Positions 1 through 8,550 of a stretch of 64,000 nt of DNA are shown piece after piece; the first letter of the stretch is position 1; every line of letters starts with the position of its first letter. The DNA comes from Mycolicibacterium neworleansense (GTDB lineage: Bacteria > Actinomycetota > Actinomycetes > Mycobacteriales > Mycobacteriaceae). The translations under genes were made by a program, and so were the position numbers. The DNA lies in contig NZ_CWKH01000002.1 in the NCBI RefSeq assembly GCF_001245615.1, forward strand, positions 1,612,001 through 1,676,000. Reading direction: 5' to 3'. The notes beneath the pieces are model-generated. The model had not been told where the DNA came from. It made no database searches and saw only the letters and a program-made list of their open reading frames with translations.

Positions 1-366
1 CTGCTCGGCGATCTCGGGACGGTCGGCGATCCACGCGCGCAGCGCGTCACGGTCCATCGACACGGCGCGCACCTCGGTGATGGTGGTGGCGCTCGAGGTG
101 CGGGGCCCCGGGTCGAAGATCGACAGTTCACCGAACATGTCCGACGGACCCATGATGGTCAGCAGGTTCTCGCGGCCGTCCGGCGAACGGCGGCCGATCT
201 TGACCTTGCCGGAAATGATGATGTACAGGCGGTCGCCGGGCTCGCCCTCGGCGAAGACTGTATGCCCGCGCGGGAAGTCGACGGGCTGCAACTGCTTCGT
301 CAGCGCCGAAACGGCGGTCGGTTCGACGCCCTGGAAGATTCCGGCCCTGGCCAGGATCTCGTCCAC
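1..366 (-). CDS. crp: Crp/Fnr-family cAMP receptor protein, N-terminal part (Rv3676-like)
   Basis: This is the cyclic-nucleotide-binding half of the mycobacterial global regulator CRP; the gene runs off the left edge, so the helix-turn-helix half is outside. The 122 visible codons start at GTG (364-366) with [17 protein letters not shown], matching the usual mycobacterial N-terminus. The jelly-roll cAMP pocket is recognisable: [19 protein letters not shown], then [18 protein letters not shown], where the Glu and Arg bind ribose and phosphate in this family. The small membrane-protein gene follows upstream on the same strand and nth is divergent, the same order as Rv3676-Rv3675-Rv3674c. The family binds DNA as a dimer and controls respiration, persistence and resuscitation genes. 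The identification is very secure. Confidence 0.95.
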   Translation of the reverse strand, partial: MDEILARAGIFQGVEPTAVSALTKQLQPVDFPRGHTVFAEGEPGDRLYIIISGKVKIGRRSPDGRENLLTIMGPSDMFGELSIFDPGPRTSSATTITEVRAVSMDRDALRAWIADRPEIAEQ

Positions 367-453
367 GTTGCCCCTTAAGCTATTGGGTGTGTTGTCCTCT
401 TACTGATACTTCCTGCTCAGTCTAGAGGTACGCGGTTTCGCGACTAGCCCACG

Positions 454-687
454 CTACACACGATTGACATGTCGAGACGCAGGAAACCCGGTATTTATGG
501 TCTGCGGCTCGTAGTACCGCGTCGGCAAACGCTCACCATCGAGGTCGATCATGAGCGGTTTGACCCGAGGCAGGACGGCCGTCGCGGCTGGGGCGGGTTC
601 TCTGTCCAACCCCGACTCGAGCCGCTCGAGCCCGAACGCCGCCAGCATGAGCAACCCCGGAATGAGCGCTACCAGCAACCACGACAC
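454..687 (-). CDS. small membrane protein (Rv3675-like)
   Basis: The 77-residue product begins with one hydrophobic helix (MSWLLVALIPGLLMLAAFGL), followed by a charged tail containing ERLESGLDREP and a proline-rich linker. This predicts a single-pass protein with a long cytoplasmic or periplasmic tail. It lies between crp and nth on the crp strand, exactly the position and strand relation of Rv3675 in M. tuberculosis, which supports it being a real gene despite its size. No catalytic motif is visible and the function is unknown. It is divergent from nth, with about 95 bases between the two start regions. Confidence 0.75.
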   Translation of the reverse strand: MSWLLVALIPGLLMLAAFGLERLESGLDREPAPAATAVLPRVKPLMIDLDGERLPTRYYEPQTINTGFPASRHVNRV

Positions 688-783
688 AAGGCAGTAGTTA
701 ACACGGCGTAGGTCTCAGTGGGGTCACGAATCATCACCGGTCCGCGCAGTCGAATGTCCGTCGAGGTCAGTACGCTGACTGAC

Positions 784-1557
784 GTGACTGCGTCTGCCGC
801 CCCAACTGGGAAAACGCGCCGGTCCAAGAAGTGGGACACCGAAACCCACCTGGGCCTGGTTCGCCGGGCCCGACGGATGAATCGTGAACTGGCCCGGGCA
901 TTTCCACATGTCTACTGCGAGCTGGATTTCACCAATCCGCTGGAGCTGGCGGTGGCGACCATTCTTTCGGCGCAGAGCACCGACAAACGGGTGAACCTGA
1001 CGACGCCGGCGTTGTTCCTCAAATACCGCACCGCGCTGGACTACGCGCAGGCCGATCGCACCGAGATGGAGGAGCTGATCCGGCCGACGGGCTTCTACCG
1101 GAACAAGGCCAACTCACTGATCCGGCTGGGCCAGGAGCTGGTGGCCCGGTTCGACGGCGAGGTGCCCGACAACATCGAAGACCTGGTGACCCTGCCCGGG
1201 GTGGGCCGCAAGACCGCCAACGTCATCTTGGGTAACGCCTTCGACATCCCCGGCATCACCGTCGATACGCACTTCGGGCGGCTCGTGCGGCGCTGGCGCT
1301 GGACCGCCGAGGAAGATCCGGTCAAGGTCGAGTTCGCGATCGGCGAGCTCATCGAACGCAAGGAATGGACCTTGCTCAGTCACCGGGTGATCTTCCACGG
1401 CCGCCGGGTCTGCCATGCCCGCAAGCCCGCGTGCGGCGTGTGCGTCCTGGCGAAGGACTGCCCGTCGTTCGGGCTCGGCCCGACCGACCCGGAAACGGCT
1501 GCCGCGCTGGTCAAAGGTCCCGAGACCGAGCATCTGCTGGCGCTGGCCGGGCTGTGA
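784..1557 (+). CDS. nth: endonuclease III (bifunctional DNA glycosylase/AP lyase)
   Basis: Nth removes oxidised pyrimidines from DNA and nicks the abasic strand in base-excision repair. The helix-hairpin-helix ([16 protein letters not shown]) carries the catalytic Lys, and the catalytic Asp follows in [13 protein letters not shown]. The C-terminal 4Fe-4S loop is complete ([17 protein letters not shown]). I place the start at the GTG at 784, which gives 257 residues beginning [13 protein letters not shown], close to the family length. The open frame extends upstream to a GTG at 718 and an ATG at 754, but the extra residues look unconserved. A thioredoxin-like gene follows after 6 bases, as with Rv3674c-Rv3673c. 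Confidence 0.93.
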   Translation: MTASAAPTGKTRRSKKWDTETHLGLVRRARRMNRELARAFPHVYCELDFTNPLELAVATILSAQSTDKRVNLTTPALFLKYRTALDYAQADRTEMEELIRPTGFYRNKANSLIRLGQELVARFDGEVPDNIEDLVTLPGVGRKTANVILGNAFDIPGITVDTHFGRLVRRWRWTAEEDPVKVEFAIGELIERKEWTLLSHRVIFHGRRVCHARKPACGVCVLAKDCPSFGLGPTDPETAAALVKGPETEHLLALAGL

Positions 1558-1563
1558 CGCGCG

Positions 1564-2211
1564 ATGACTAGATCGGCCCGCTGGACCGTGGCGGTCCTGG
1601 TGGTCCTGGTGGCGCTGGGCACCGCGTTCTGGATGGAGCTGCGCGACGAGCCCGCCCCGCAGGCCGGGCCGGCGCAGTCCACCTCCCGCGATCACCGTGA
1701 CGCCGACACCCCCGAGGCGCTCGCCGGCCCCCGTGCCCGTGCGGATCTGCCGCCGTGCCCAGCCCCCGGGAAGGGGCCGGGATCCGAAGCGTTGCGCGGC
1801 ATCACCCTGGACTGCGCCGGAGACGGGAAACCTGTCGACGTGGCGTCCGCGCTCGCGGGCCGGACCGTGGTGCTCAACCTGTGGGCTTACTGGTGCGGTC
1901 CATGCGCTGACGAGCTGCCCGCGATGGCCGAATACCAGCGCCGGGTCGGCGACGATGTGCTGGTGGTGACCGTGCACCAGGACGAGAACGAGACCGCGGC
2001 GTTGGTGCGCCTGGCCGAACTGGGGGTCCGGTTGCCGACGCTGCAGGACGGCCGGCGACTGGTCGCGGCCGCGCTCAAGGTGCCCAACGTCATGCCTGCG
2101 ACGGTGGTACTGCGCCCGGACGGTAGCGTGGCCGGGACCCTGCCCCGCTCCTTCGTCAGCGCCGACGAGATCGCGGCGGCGGTCGACGAGAAGATCCGCT
2201 CTAGCCGATAG
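1564..2211 (+). CDS. membrane-anchored thioredoxin-like (TlpA-type) protein
   Basis: This is a 215-residue extracytoplasmic thiol-disulfide protein, the probable orthologue of Rv3673c. An N-terminal anchor (WTVAVLVVLVALGTAFWMEL) is followed by a proline/acid-rich linker and a thioredoxin fold. The redox motif is WCGPC within VVLNLWAYWCGPCADELPAM, and the cis-proline region is PNVMPATVVLRPDG. Two further Cys (PPCPAPG and LDCAGDG) precede the fold. The family keeps extracytoplasmic proteins or cytochrome c precursors in the correct redox state; the substrate here cannot be told. It starts 6 bases after nth and is followed after 11 bases by the Nudix gene, so these genes probably form one operon reaching marP. 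Confidence 0.88.
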   Translation: MTRSARWTVAVLVVLVALGTAFWMELRDEPAPQAGPAQSTSRDHRDADTPEALAGPRARADLPPCPAPGKGPGSEALRGITLDCAGDGKPVDVASALAGRTVVLNLWAYWCGPCADELPAMAEYQRRVGDDVLVVTVHQDENETAALVRLAELGVRLPTLQDGRRLVAAALKVPNVMPATVVLRPDGSVAGTLPRSFVSADEIAAAVDEKIRSSR

Positions 2212-2222
2212 GAGCACCCGGG

Positions 2223-2999
2223 GTGAGATCGACGCGCGACGGGCTGTTCCCGGATGCCGCCCCGGCCTGGCTCAAGCCGCTGGTAGACAACCTCGACCAG
2301 GTGCCCGACGCCTACCGCAGGCGGGTCCCCCCGGAAGTTTTGGCCGGCATCGTCGAAGCCAACCATCAAGCCGCCCAGGCCGGCGCCCGCCGTGACGCCG
2401 CGGTGCTGGTGCTGTTCTCCGGACCGACCGAAGGCGACCCCGCGCTGCTACCCGAAGATGCCGACCTGCTGGTCACGGTCCGCGCCTCGACCCTGCGCCA
2501 CCACGCCGGTCAGGCCGCATTTCCCGGCGGCGCCACCGATCCCGGCGACCAGGGTCCGGTGGGCACGGCGTTCCGGGAGGCGTGGGAGGAGACCGGCATC
2601 GACACCAACCGGCTGTACCCGCTGGCCACGCTGGAGAAGATGTTCATCCCGCCGTCGGGGTTCCACGTCGTCCCGGTGCTGGCGTATTCGCCCGACCCGG
2701 GGCCGGTGGCCGTCGTCAACGAATCGGAGACCGCGGTCGTCGCCCGGGTTCCGGTACGCGCCTTCATCAACCCGGAAAACCGGCTCATGGTGTACCGCGA
2801 GGCCAACACCAGCCGGTTCGCCGGGCCGGCATTCCTGCTCAACGAGATGCTGGTGTGGGGTTTCACCGGCCAGGTCATCTCGGCGATCCTCGACGTCGCG
2901 GGCTGGGCCAAGCCGTGGAACACCGAGGACGTCCGCGGACTCGATGACGCAATGGCCCTCGTCGGGCATGACAACGGTTACGGTGAAGCCCCATGTTGA
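2223..2999 (+). CDS. Nudix hydrolase (probable CoA pyrophosphatase, Rv3672c-like)
   Basis: This 258-residue protein hydrolyses a nucleoside diphosphate linked to another moiety. The Nudix box is clear: PGGATDPGDQGPVGTAFREA followed by WEETGID, providing the REXXEE metal-binding glutamates. Upstream of the box, LRHHAGQAAFPGG resembles the sequence before the box in CoA pyrophosphatases (NudL/YeaB group), so CoA or acyl-CoA is the likeliest substrate, by inference. Start is GTG at 2223, 11 bases after the thioredoxin-like gene; marP begins 11 bases downstream. The neighbours match Rv3673c-Rv3671c. Confidence 0.88.
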   Translation: MRSTRDGLFPDAAPAWLKPLVDNLDQVPDAYRRRVPPEVLAGIVEANHQAAQAGARRDAAVLVLFSGPTEGDPALLPEDADLLVTVRASTLRHHAGQAAFPGGATDPGDQGPVGTAFREAWEETGIDTNRLYPLATLEKMFIPPSGFHVVPVLAYSPDPGPVAVVNESETAVVARVPVRAFINPENRLMVYREANTSRFAGPAFLLNEMLVWGFTGQVISAILDVAGWAKPWNTEDVRGLDDAMALVGHDNGYGEAPC

Positions 3000-3010
3000 A
3001 GTGGATATAG

Positions 3011-4201
3011 ATGACACCCTCGGTCTGGCTCGATTTCGCAATCCTCGGCATCGGCTTCGTCGCAGCCATCTCAGGCTGGCGCTCCGGCGCGCTCGGCTCT
3101 CTGCTGTCGTTTATCGGCGTCGTGCTCGGCGCCGTGGCGGGCGTGCTGCTGGCGCCGCACGTGATCCCGCACGTCAGCGGTGACCGCACCAAGCTGTTCG
3201 CCACGCTGTTCCTGATCCTCGCGCTCGTGGTGATCGGTGAGATCGCCGGTGTGGTGCTGGGCCGTGCCGTGCGCGGCACCATCCGCAACCCGTTCTTCCG
3301 GGTGCTGGACTCGGTGGTCGGGGTGAGCCTGATGCTGGTCGCGGTCCTGGTCGCGTCATGGCTGCTGGGTAGCTTGCTGACATCCTCCGATCAGCCGAAT
3401 CTGGCTGCCGCCGTGAAGAATTCGCGGGTGTTGAGCGAGGTCGACAAGGTGGCGCCGACCTGGATGCGCTCGGTGCCCAACCGGTTGTCGGCCCTGCTGG
3501 ACACCTCGGGCCTGCCCGACGTGCTCGAACCGTTCGGCCGGACCCCGATCGTCAACGTCGATGCCCCGGACGCCGCGCTGGCCACCGATCCCATCGTGAC
3601 GACGAGCCGGCCCGCCGTGGTCAAGATCCGTGGCGTCGCGCCGAGCTGCCAGAAGGTGCTGGAGGGCAGCGGGTTCGTGGTCGCACCCAACCGCGTGATG
3701 TCCAACGCCCACGTGGTGGCCGGTGCCGACAGCGTCACCATCGAGGCCGACGGCAAGACCTACGACGCGGGCGTGGTGTCCTACGACCCCAACGCCGACA
3801 TCTCGATCCTCGACGTGCCGGATCTGCCGATCACGCCTTTGCAGTTCGCCGAACAACCGGCGCCCAAGGGCACCGACGCCGTGGTGATGGGTTACCCGGG
3901 TGGCGGCGATTTCCTGGCCACCCCGGCACGCGTCCGCGAGATCATCGAGCTCAACGGGCCCGACATCTACCGGAGCACCACCGTCACCCGCGAGGTCTAC
4001 ACGGTCAGGGGCACGGTGCGGCAAGGCAATTCGGGCGGGCCGATGATCAACCGCGCGGGCAAGGTGCTCGGTGTGGTGTTCGGTGCGGCAGTCGACGACG
4101 CCGACACCGGATTCGTGCTGACCGCCAAGGAAGTCGAGCACCAGCTGGCCAAGGTCGGCAACACCCAGCGGGTCCCAACCGGGACGTGCATCAACTCCTG
4201 A
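3011..4201 (+). CDS. marP: MarP periplasmic serine protease (acid resistance)
   Basis: MarP is a membrane-anchored chymotrypsin-like protease needed by M. tuberculosis for pH homeostasis and survival in acid (Rv3671c); it activates the peptidoglycan hydrolase RipA. This copy has 396 residues: about four hydrophobic segments in residues 1-125, a linker, then the protease. The triad reads H234 (SNAHVVAG), D263 (NADISILD) and S341 (GNSGGPM). Cys213 (PSCQK) and Cys393 (GTCINS) match the regulatory disulfide known in the M. tuberculosis enzyme. Its TGA stop (4199-4201) directly abuts the oppositely read stop of ephE, forming TGATCA. Confidence 0.95.
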   Translation: MTPSVWLDFAILGIGFVAAISGWRSGALGSLLSFIGVVLGAVAGVLLAPHVIPHVSGDRTKLFATLFLILALVVIGEIAGVVLGRAVRGTIRNPFFRVLDSVVGVSLMLVAVLVASWLLGSLLTSSDQPNLAAAVKNSRVLSEVDKVAPTWMRSVPNRLSALLDTSGLPDVLEPFGRTPIVNVDAPDAALATDPIVTTSRPAVVKIRGVAPSCQKVLEGSGFVVAPNRVMSNAHVVAGADSVTIEADGKTYDAGVVSYDPNADISILDVPDLPITPLQFAEQPAPKGTDAVVMGYPGGGDFLATPARVREIIELNGPDIYRSTTVTREVYTVRGTVRQGNSGGPMINRAGKVLGVVFGAAVDDADTGFVLTAKEVEHQLAKVGNTQRVPTGTCINS

Positions 4202-5137
4202 TCAGGTGGCGCGCAGCTGGGCCAGGAAACGGCCCAGCTGCTCGTTGACCGCCTCGGGTTGTTCTTCATGGGCGAAATGCCCGGCACCAGTGATGGATAC
4301 GTATCGGCCGTGCGGCGCATAGCGTTGAGTCCGGTGCACCGGGTCGGTCAGCACATACGGATCGGCGTCACCGCGCATGTGCAGCACCGGGACGCTGATC
4401 GGACGTTTCATCGACCGCATGAACCGCAGGCCCTCACTTCGCAGCTGGCTGCGCACCGCCCACCGCTGATACTCCAGCGCGCAGTGCGCGGCACCCGGTA
4501 TCTGGATGGCCTGGCGCAGATGGCCCATGGTGTGGGAGAAGTCTTGACTGGTCTGCCATTTGGCCCCGGCCCGGCTGCGGAACAGACGCTCCAACTCGGC
4601 GCCGTCGTGCCGGGTCAGCATGCGTTCAGGCCACGCGGGCAGCTGGTAGCGCAGCATGGACGGCAACAGGGCGCGGCCCTGGTCCCGGCGGGTCAGGGTA
4701 GAGGCCCGCAGGGCCACCGGGTGCGGTGAGCTGACCAGTGCGATCGCGTTCACCACGCGGGGGTGCAGCACGGCCGTCGCCCAGCACACCAGGCCGCCGT
4801 CGGCATGCCCGACCAGCGTCGCGGTCTTGTGCCCCAGGGCGCGTACCAGCCCGGCGGTGTCCCCGGCCAGGGTCCAGCCGTCGTAACCGCGGGGTGGTTT
4901 GTCGCTGTCGCCGTAACCGCGCAGATCGACCGCCACGATCCGCGCGCCGGTCAGCCCGGTCAGTTGGTGACGCCAGGACCACCAGAATGAGCCGAACCCG
5001 TGCAACAAGATGACCAGTGGACGGTCGGGCTGCGAACTCTCGCCCTCCACCACATGGAAGCGGATGCCATTGGCGTGCACCTGCAGATGCCGCCATGGCC
5101 CCTCGATCCTGGTGATCGACGGGTCGGGTGGGGGCAT
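4202..5137 (-). CDS. ephE: alpha/beta hydrolase, probable epoxide hydrolase EphE (Rv3670-like)
   Basis: This 311-residue alpha/beta hydrolase adds water to an epoxide or ester; its substrate in mycobacteria is not settled. The oxyanion-hole motif is LLHGFGSFWWSW. The nucleophile elbow reads GHADGG with Asp as nucleophile, typical of epoxide hydrolases and haloalkane dehalogenases. The acid is in RGDADPYV and the histidine in GAGHFAHEE. Start is ATG at 5135-5137 (MPPPDPSITRIEG); the open frame continues far upstream, but that is the shadow of the next gene. Its ATG overlaps the TAA of the holin-like gene (TAATG), so the two are probably translationally coupled, as in Rv3669-Rv3670. Confidence 0.88.
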   Translation of the reverse strand: MPPPDPSITRIEGPWRHLQVHANGIRFHVVEGESSQPDRPLVILLHGFGSFWWSWRHQLTGLTGARIVAVDLRGYGDSDKPPRGYDGWTLAGDTAGLVRALGHKTATLVGHADGGLVCWATAVLHPRVVNAIALVSSPHPVALRASTLTRRDQGRALLPSMLRYQLPAWPERMLTRHDGAELERLFRSRAGAKWQTSQDFSHTMGHLRQAIQIPGAAHCALEYQRWAVRSQLRSEGLRFMRSMKRPISVPVLHMRGDADPYVLTDPVHRTQRYAPHGRYVSITGAGHFAHEEQPEAVNEQLGRFLAQLRAT

Positions 5138-5643
5138 TACCAGCCTGACGGGTCGGTGGCCGGCCTGGTCGGGACGGCGGGCAGCCCACCCTTGTCGTGG
5201 CCGGGTGTCAGCGCCTCGCGCGTCTCCTTGACCGATTCGATTGTCTGCTGCGGACCCTTGATCCGTCGCACCTTCAGGAAGCCGAACAGCGCGAGCGCGC
5301 CGGTGGTCAGCACCATGAGGCCGAACACGATCAGGAAGGCCACCCAGCGCCAGAGCCAAGTATCGAGCAGCTCGGCCAGGAAGAAGAAGAAAAAGAAGGT
5401 CGAGTAGAACAGCACCACCAGCGCCGCGATGAAGAACACGCTGCCGGTCAGGCCCTTCTTCACATCCCGGGTGATCTCGGCCTTGGCCAGCTCGACCTCG
5501 GCGCGCAACAGGGTGGAGACCTGCGCGGTGGCGTCCTTGACCAGGTCGCCGATCGAGGGGTCGGGCTTGGGGGCATGCGGGTCGACGAGCGGAATCGAGG
5601 TCACCGTCGTCGGAACGCCGTCCCTGCGGTCGCCTGTGCTCAT
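5137..5643 (-). CDS. phage-holin-family membrane protein (Rv3669-like)
   Basis: The 168-residue product has a charged N-terminus (PSIGDLVKDATAQVSTLLRA) with an amphipathic helix typical of the actinobacterial Holin-X family, then two transmembrane helices (GSVFFIAALVVLFYSTFF and WVAFLIVFGLMVLTTGALAL). The first helix ends in a run of Phe codons, seen as a T-rich stretch near 5385-5400 on the coding strand. It has a basic C-terminal tail. The family name does not imply phage lysis; these are housekeeping membrane proteins of unknown role. I use ATG at 5643 (MSTGDRR); an ATG at 5652 is also possible. Its stop overlaps the ephE start by one base. Confidence 0.8.
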   Translation of the reverse strand: MSTGDRRDGVPTTVTSIPLVDPHAPKPDPSIGDLVKDATAQVSTLLRAEVELAKAEITRDVKKGLTGSVFFIAALVVLFYSTFFFFFFLAELLDTWLWRWVAFLIVFGLMVLTTGALALFGFLKVRRIKGPQQTIESVKETREALTPGHDKGGLPAVPTRPATDPSGW

Positions 5644-5757
5644 GGCGTTCATGTTGCCATGCGGCGAACCCGTTAACGATCCCGGCCGACATCCTGGCCT
5701 TAGTACACTGAACCCATTCTTGAGTTGCGCGGGTCGGGCGCGTCGATCGGAGGACAC

Positions 5758-6453
5758 TTGACGAGCAGACACCGCTGGCAGTCACTCATCGGTGCACCGA
5801 TGATCGCCCTCGTTGCGATGCTCACTCCGGCCCTTGCCCATGCCGAACCGCCGGTGGTGCTCGGCGGCGGCTCGGGCATCGTGGTCAACGGCGAGTCGTT
5901 CTGCACACTCACCGCGATCGGGCACGACAACGCCGGCCGGCTCATCGGCTTCACCTCGGCGCACTGCGGAGGGCCGGGTGCCGTGGTGTCGGCCGAAGGC
6001 GCCAACGGCGCCGGGGTGCTCGGCAAGATGGTGGCCGGCAACGAGTTGCTCGATTACGCGGTGATCGAATTCGATCCCGCGAAGGTCACCCCGACCAACA
6101 ACGTCAACGGTTTCCAGATCGACGGGCTCGGACCCGATCCGGTGTTCGGCGACGTGGCCTGCAAGCTGGGCCGCACCACCGGCTATTCGTGCGGCGTCAC
6201 CTGGGGCCCGGGCCAAGACCCCGGCACCATCGTCAATCAGGTGTGCGGGCAGCCGGGGGACTCGGGTGCGCCGGTCACCGTCAACAACCGGCTGGTCGGC
6301 ATGATCCACGGCGCCTACACCGAGGAACTGCCGACCTGTGTGGTGAAGTTCGTGCCGCTGCACACGCCGGCGGTGACGATGTCGTTCAACACTCAGCTGG
6401 CCGACATCACCGCCAAGAACCGACCGGGAACGGGATTCGTCCCGGTCGGCTAG
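5758..6453 (+). CDS. secreted S1-family serine protease (Rv3668c-like)
   Basis: This is a 231-residue exported chymotrypsin-like protease. A TTG start at 5758 is chosen because GGAGG sits at 5749-5753, four bases upstream. It gives a normal signal peptide: TSRHRWQ, a hydrophobic core ending LTPALAHA, then EPP. The triad is visible as H in FTSAHCGGPG, D in LDYAVIEFDP and S in QPGDSGAPV. Cys pairs around the His (FTSAHC) and Ser (VCGQPGDSG) suggest disulfides. The gene is divergent from the holin-like/ephE pair and convergent with acs, as in M. tuberculosis. The substrate is unknown. Confidence 0.87.
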   Translation: MTSRHRWQSLIGAPMIALVAMLTPALAHAEPPVVLGGGSGIVVNGESFCTLTAIGHDNAGRLIGFTSAHCGGPGAVVSAEGANGAGVLGKMVAGNELLDYAVIEFDPAKVTPTNNVNGFQIDGLGPDPVFGDVACKLGRTTGYSCGVTWGPGQDPGTIVNQVCGQPGDSGAPVTVNNRLVGMIHGAYTEELPTCVVKFVPLHTPAVTMSFNTQLADITAKNRPGTGFVPVG

Positions 6454-6461
6454 GCGCTCTC

Positions 6462-8423
6462 CTACTTACTGGCGCGGATCGCCTCGAACACGCTCGGGTC
6501 GACCAGGGTCGAGGTGTCGCCGAGCTCGCGGCCCTCGGCGACGTCACGCAGCAGCCGGCGCATGATCTTGCCGCTGCGGGTCTTGGGCAGCTCGGGCACC
6601 ACGTGGATCTCGCGCGGCTTGGCGATCGGGGAGATCTCGGTGGCCACCTGGGCACGCAGCTCGTCGATCATGTTCTCGGCACCGCCGTGCGCGGAGGCCT
6701 TGAGGATGACGAACGCGCAGATGGCCTGGCCGGTGGTGTCGTCGCTGGCGCCGACCACGGCAGCCTCGGCCACGCCGGAGTGGCCGACCAGGGCCGACTC
6801 CACCTCGGCGGTCGAGATGCGGTGCCCGGAGATGTTCATGACGTCGTCGATGCGGCCCAGCACCCAGATGTTGCCGTCCGAGTCATAGCGGGCGCCGTCA
6901 CCGGCGAAGTACCAGCCCTGCTCGGCGAACCGCGACCAGTAGGTCTCCTTGAACCGCTCCGGATCGCCCCAGATGCCGCGCAGCATTGACGGCCACGGCT
7001 GGTCCAGCACCAGGTAACCGGTGACGTGCTCGGCTTCGTCGGCGCCTGGAACCAGCTCGTTGCCTTCGTCGTCGACGATCTTGGCCGAGATGCCGGGCAG
7101 CGGAGTCATCGCCGAGCCGGGCTTGGCCGCGGTGACGCCGGGCAGCGGCGAGATCATGATCGCCCCGGTCTCGGTCTGCCACCAGGTGTCCACGATCGGA
7201 GTCTTGTTGGCGCCGATGGCTTCCCGGTACCAGCGCCAGGCCTCGGGGTTGATCGGTTCGCCCACCGAACCCAGCAGCCGCAGGCTGGACAGGTTGTGCG
7301 CGGCCGGGATCTGGCGGCCCAGCTTCATGAAGGTACGGATCAGCGTGGGCGCGGTGTAATAGATTGTGACGCCGTACTTTTCGATGATCTCGAAGTGGCG
7401 GTGCTCGGTCGGGGAGGTGGGGGTGCCCTCGTAGACCACCTGCGTGGCGCCGTTGGCCAGTGGGCCGTAGGTGATGTAGGTGTGCCCGGTGACCCAGCCG
7501 ATGTCGGCGGTGCACCAGTACACGTCGGTCTCGGGTTTGAGGTCGAAGACGTTGTAGTGGGTGTAGGCCGCCTGGGTGAGGTAGCCACCGGAGGTGTGCA
7601 CGATGCCCTTGGGCTTGCCGGTGGTTCCCGAGGTGTAGAGCAGGAACAGCGGCTGCTCGGAGTCGAAGGCTTCCGGATCATGCTGCACCGACTGGGTTTC
7701 TACGGTCTCGTGCCACCACAGGTCGCGGCCGTCGGTCCAGTTCACGTCGATGCCGGTGCGGCGCACCACCAGCACGTGCTCGACGGACGGCTGGTCGGAG
7801 ACGGCTTCGTCGACCGCATCTTTGAGCGAGGCTGCCTTGCCGCGCCGGTACTGGCCGTCGGTGGTGATGACGAGCTTGGCCGCCGCATCCTCGACGCGCG
7901 CCCGCAGCGCCGACGCGGAGAAACCGGCGAAGACGACCGAGTGCATGGCGCCCAGCCGGGCGCAGGCCAGCATCGCCACGATCGCCTCGGGCACCATCGG
8001 CATGTAGATGGCGACGCGGTCGCCGGCAGTCAGACCGAGGGCGGCCAGCGCATTGGCGGCTTGGGAGACCTCGTCCTTGAGCTGGGCGTAGGTGATGTCA
8101 CGGGCGTCTCCGACGGGCTCGCCCTCCCAATGGATGGCGACGCGGTCGCCGTTGCCCGCCTCGACGTGGCGGTCCACGCAGTTGTAGGCGACGTTGAGCT
8201 TGCCGCCGACGAACCACTTGGCGAACGGTGCCTCCGACCAGTCGAGAACCTCGCTGAACGGGGTCTGCCAGCTCAGCCGGTTGGCTTGGGCGGCCCAGAA
8301 CGCCAGCCGGTCCTTCTCGGCCTCGGCGTACAACTCGCCCGTCGCGTTGGCGTTGGCCGCGAAATCGGCAGGCGGCGGATAGGCTGACGGAACTTCGGTA
8401 GACGTCGTTGGCGCGTTTGACAT
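6462..8423 (-). CDS. acs: acetyl-CoA synthetase (AMP-forming)
   Basis: Acs activates acetate to acetyl-CoA through acetyl-AMP and feeds the TCA and glyoxylate cycles. The 653-residue product has the usual family length. Motifs run in order: LFLLYTSGTTGKPKGIVHT (P-loop), VDTWWQTETGAIMISPL (acetate pocket), WYFAGDGARYDSDGNIWVLG, DDVMNISGHRISTAEVESAL and the C-terminal PKTRSGKIMRRLLR, whose Lys is the site acetylated by cAMP-dependent KATms/Pat in mycobacteria. ATG at 8421-8423 (MSNAPTTSTEV) is preferred over an upstream in-frame start. The gene is divergent from the 8551 gene, with 127 bases between them. Confidence 0.96.
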   Translation of the reverse strand: MSNAPTTSTEVPSAYPPPADFAANANATGELYAEAEKDRLAFWAAQANRLSWQTPFSEVLDWSEAPFAKWFVGGKLNVAYNCVDRHVEAGNGDRVAIHWEGEPVGDARDITYAQLKDEVSQAANALAALGLTAGDRVAIYMPMVPEAIVAMLACARLGAMHSVVFAGFSASALRARVEDAAAKLVITTDGQYRRGKAASLKDAVDEAVSDQPSVEHVLVVRRTGIDVNWTDGRDLWWHETVETQSVQHDPEAFDSEQPLFLLYTSGTTGKPKGIVHTSGGYLTQAAYTHYNVFDLKPETDVYWCTADIGWVTGHTYITYGPLANGATQVVYEGTPTSPTEHRHFEIIEKYGVTIYYTAPTLIRTFMKLGRQIPAAHNLSSLRLLGSVGEPINPEAWRWYREAIGANKTPIVDTWWQTETGAIMISPLPGVTAAKPGSAMTPLPGISAKIVDDEGNELVPGADEAEHVTGYLVLDQPWPSMLRGIWGDPERFKETYWSRFAEQGWYFAGDGARYDSDGNIWVLGRIDDVMNISGHRISTAEVESALVGHSGVAEAAVVGASDDTTGQAICAFVILKASAHGGAENMIDELRAQVATEISPIAKPREIHVVPELPKTRSGKIMRRLLRDVAEGRELGDTSTLVDPSVFEAIRASK

Positions 8424-8550
8424 GGGTGTGAGCCTAGTCACCAAAGGTTGCAGCGGCGTTGGGACCTCACAAGGCGGGCTGCCGGGCGGCTGTCGTTCTG
8501 CGCCCAACGGTCGGCGAGACGGCGTTCAGCGGTCGGCTAGCGTTTCTCGT

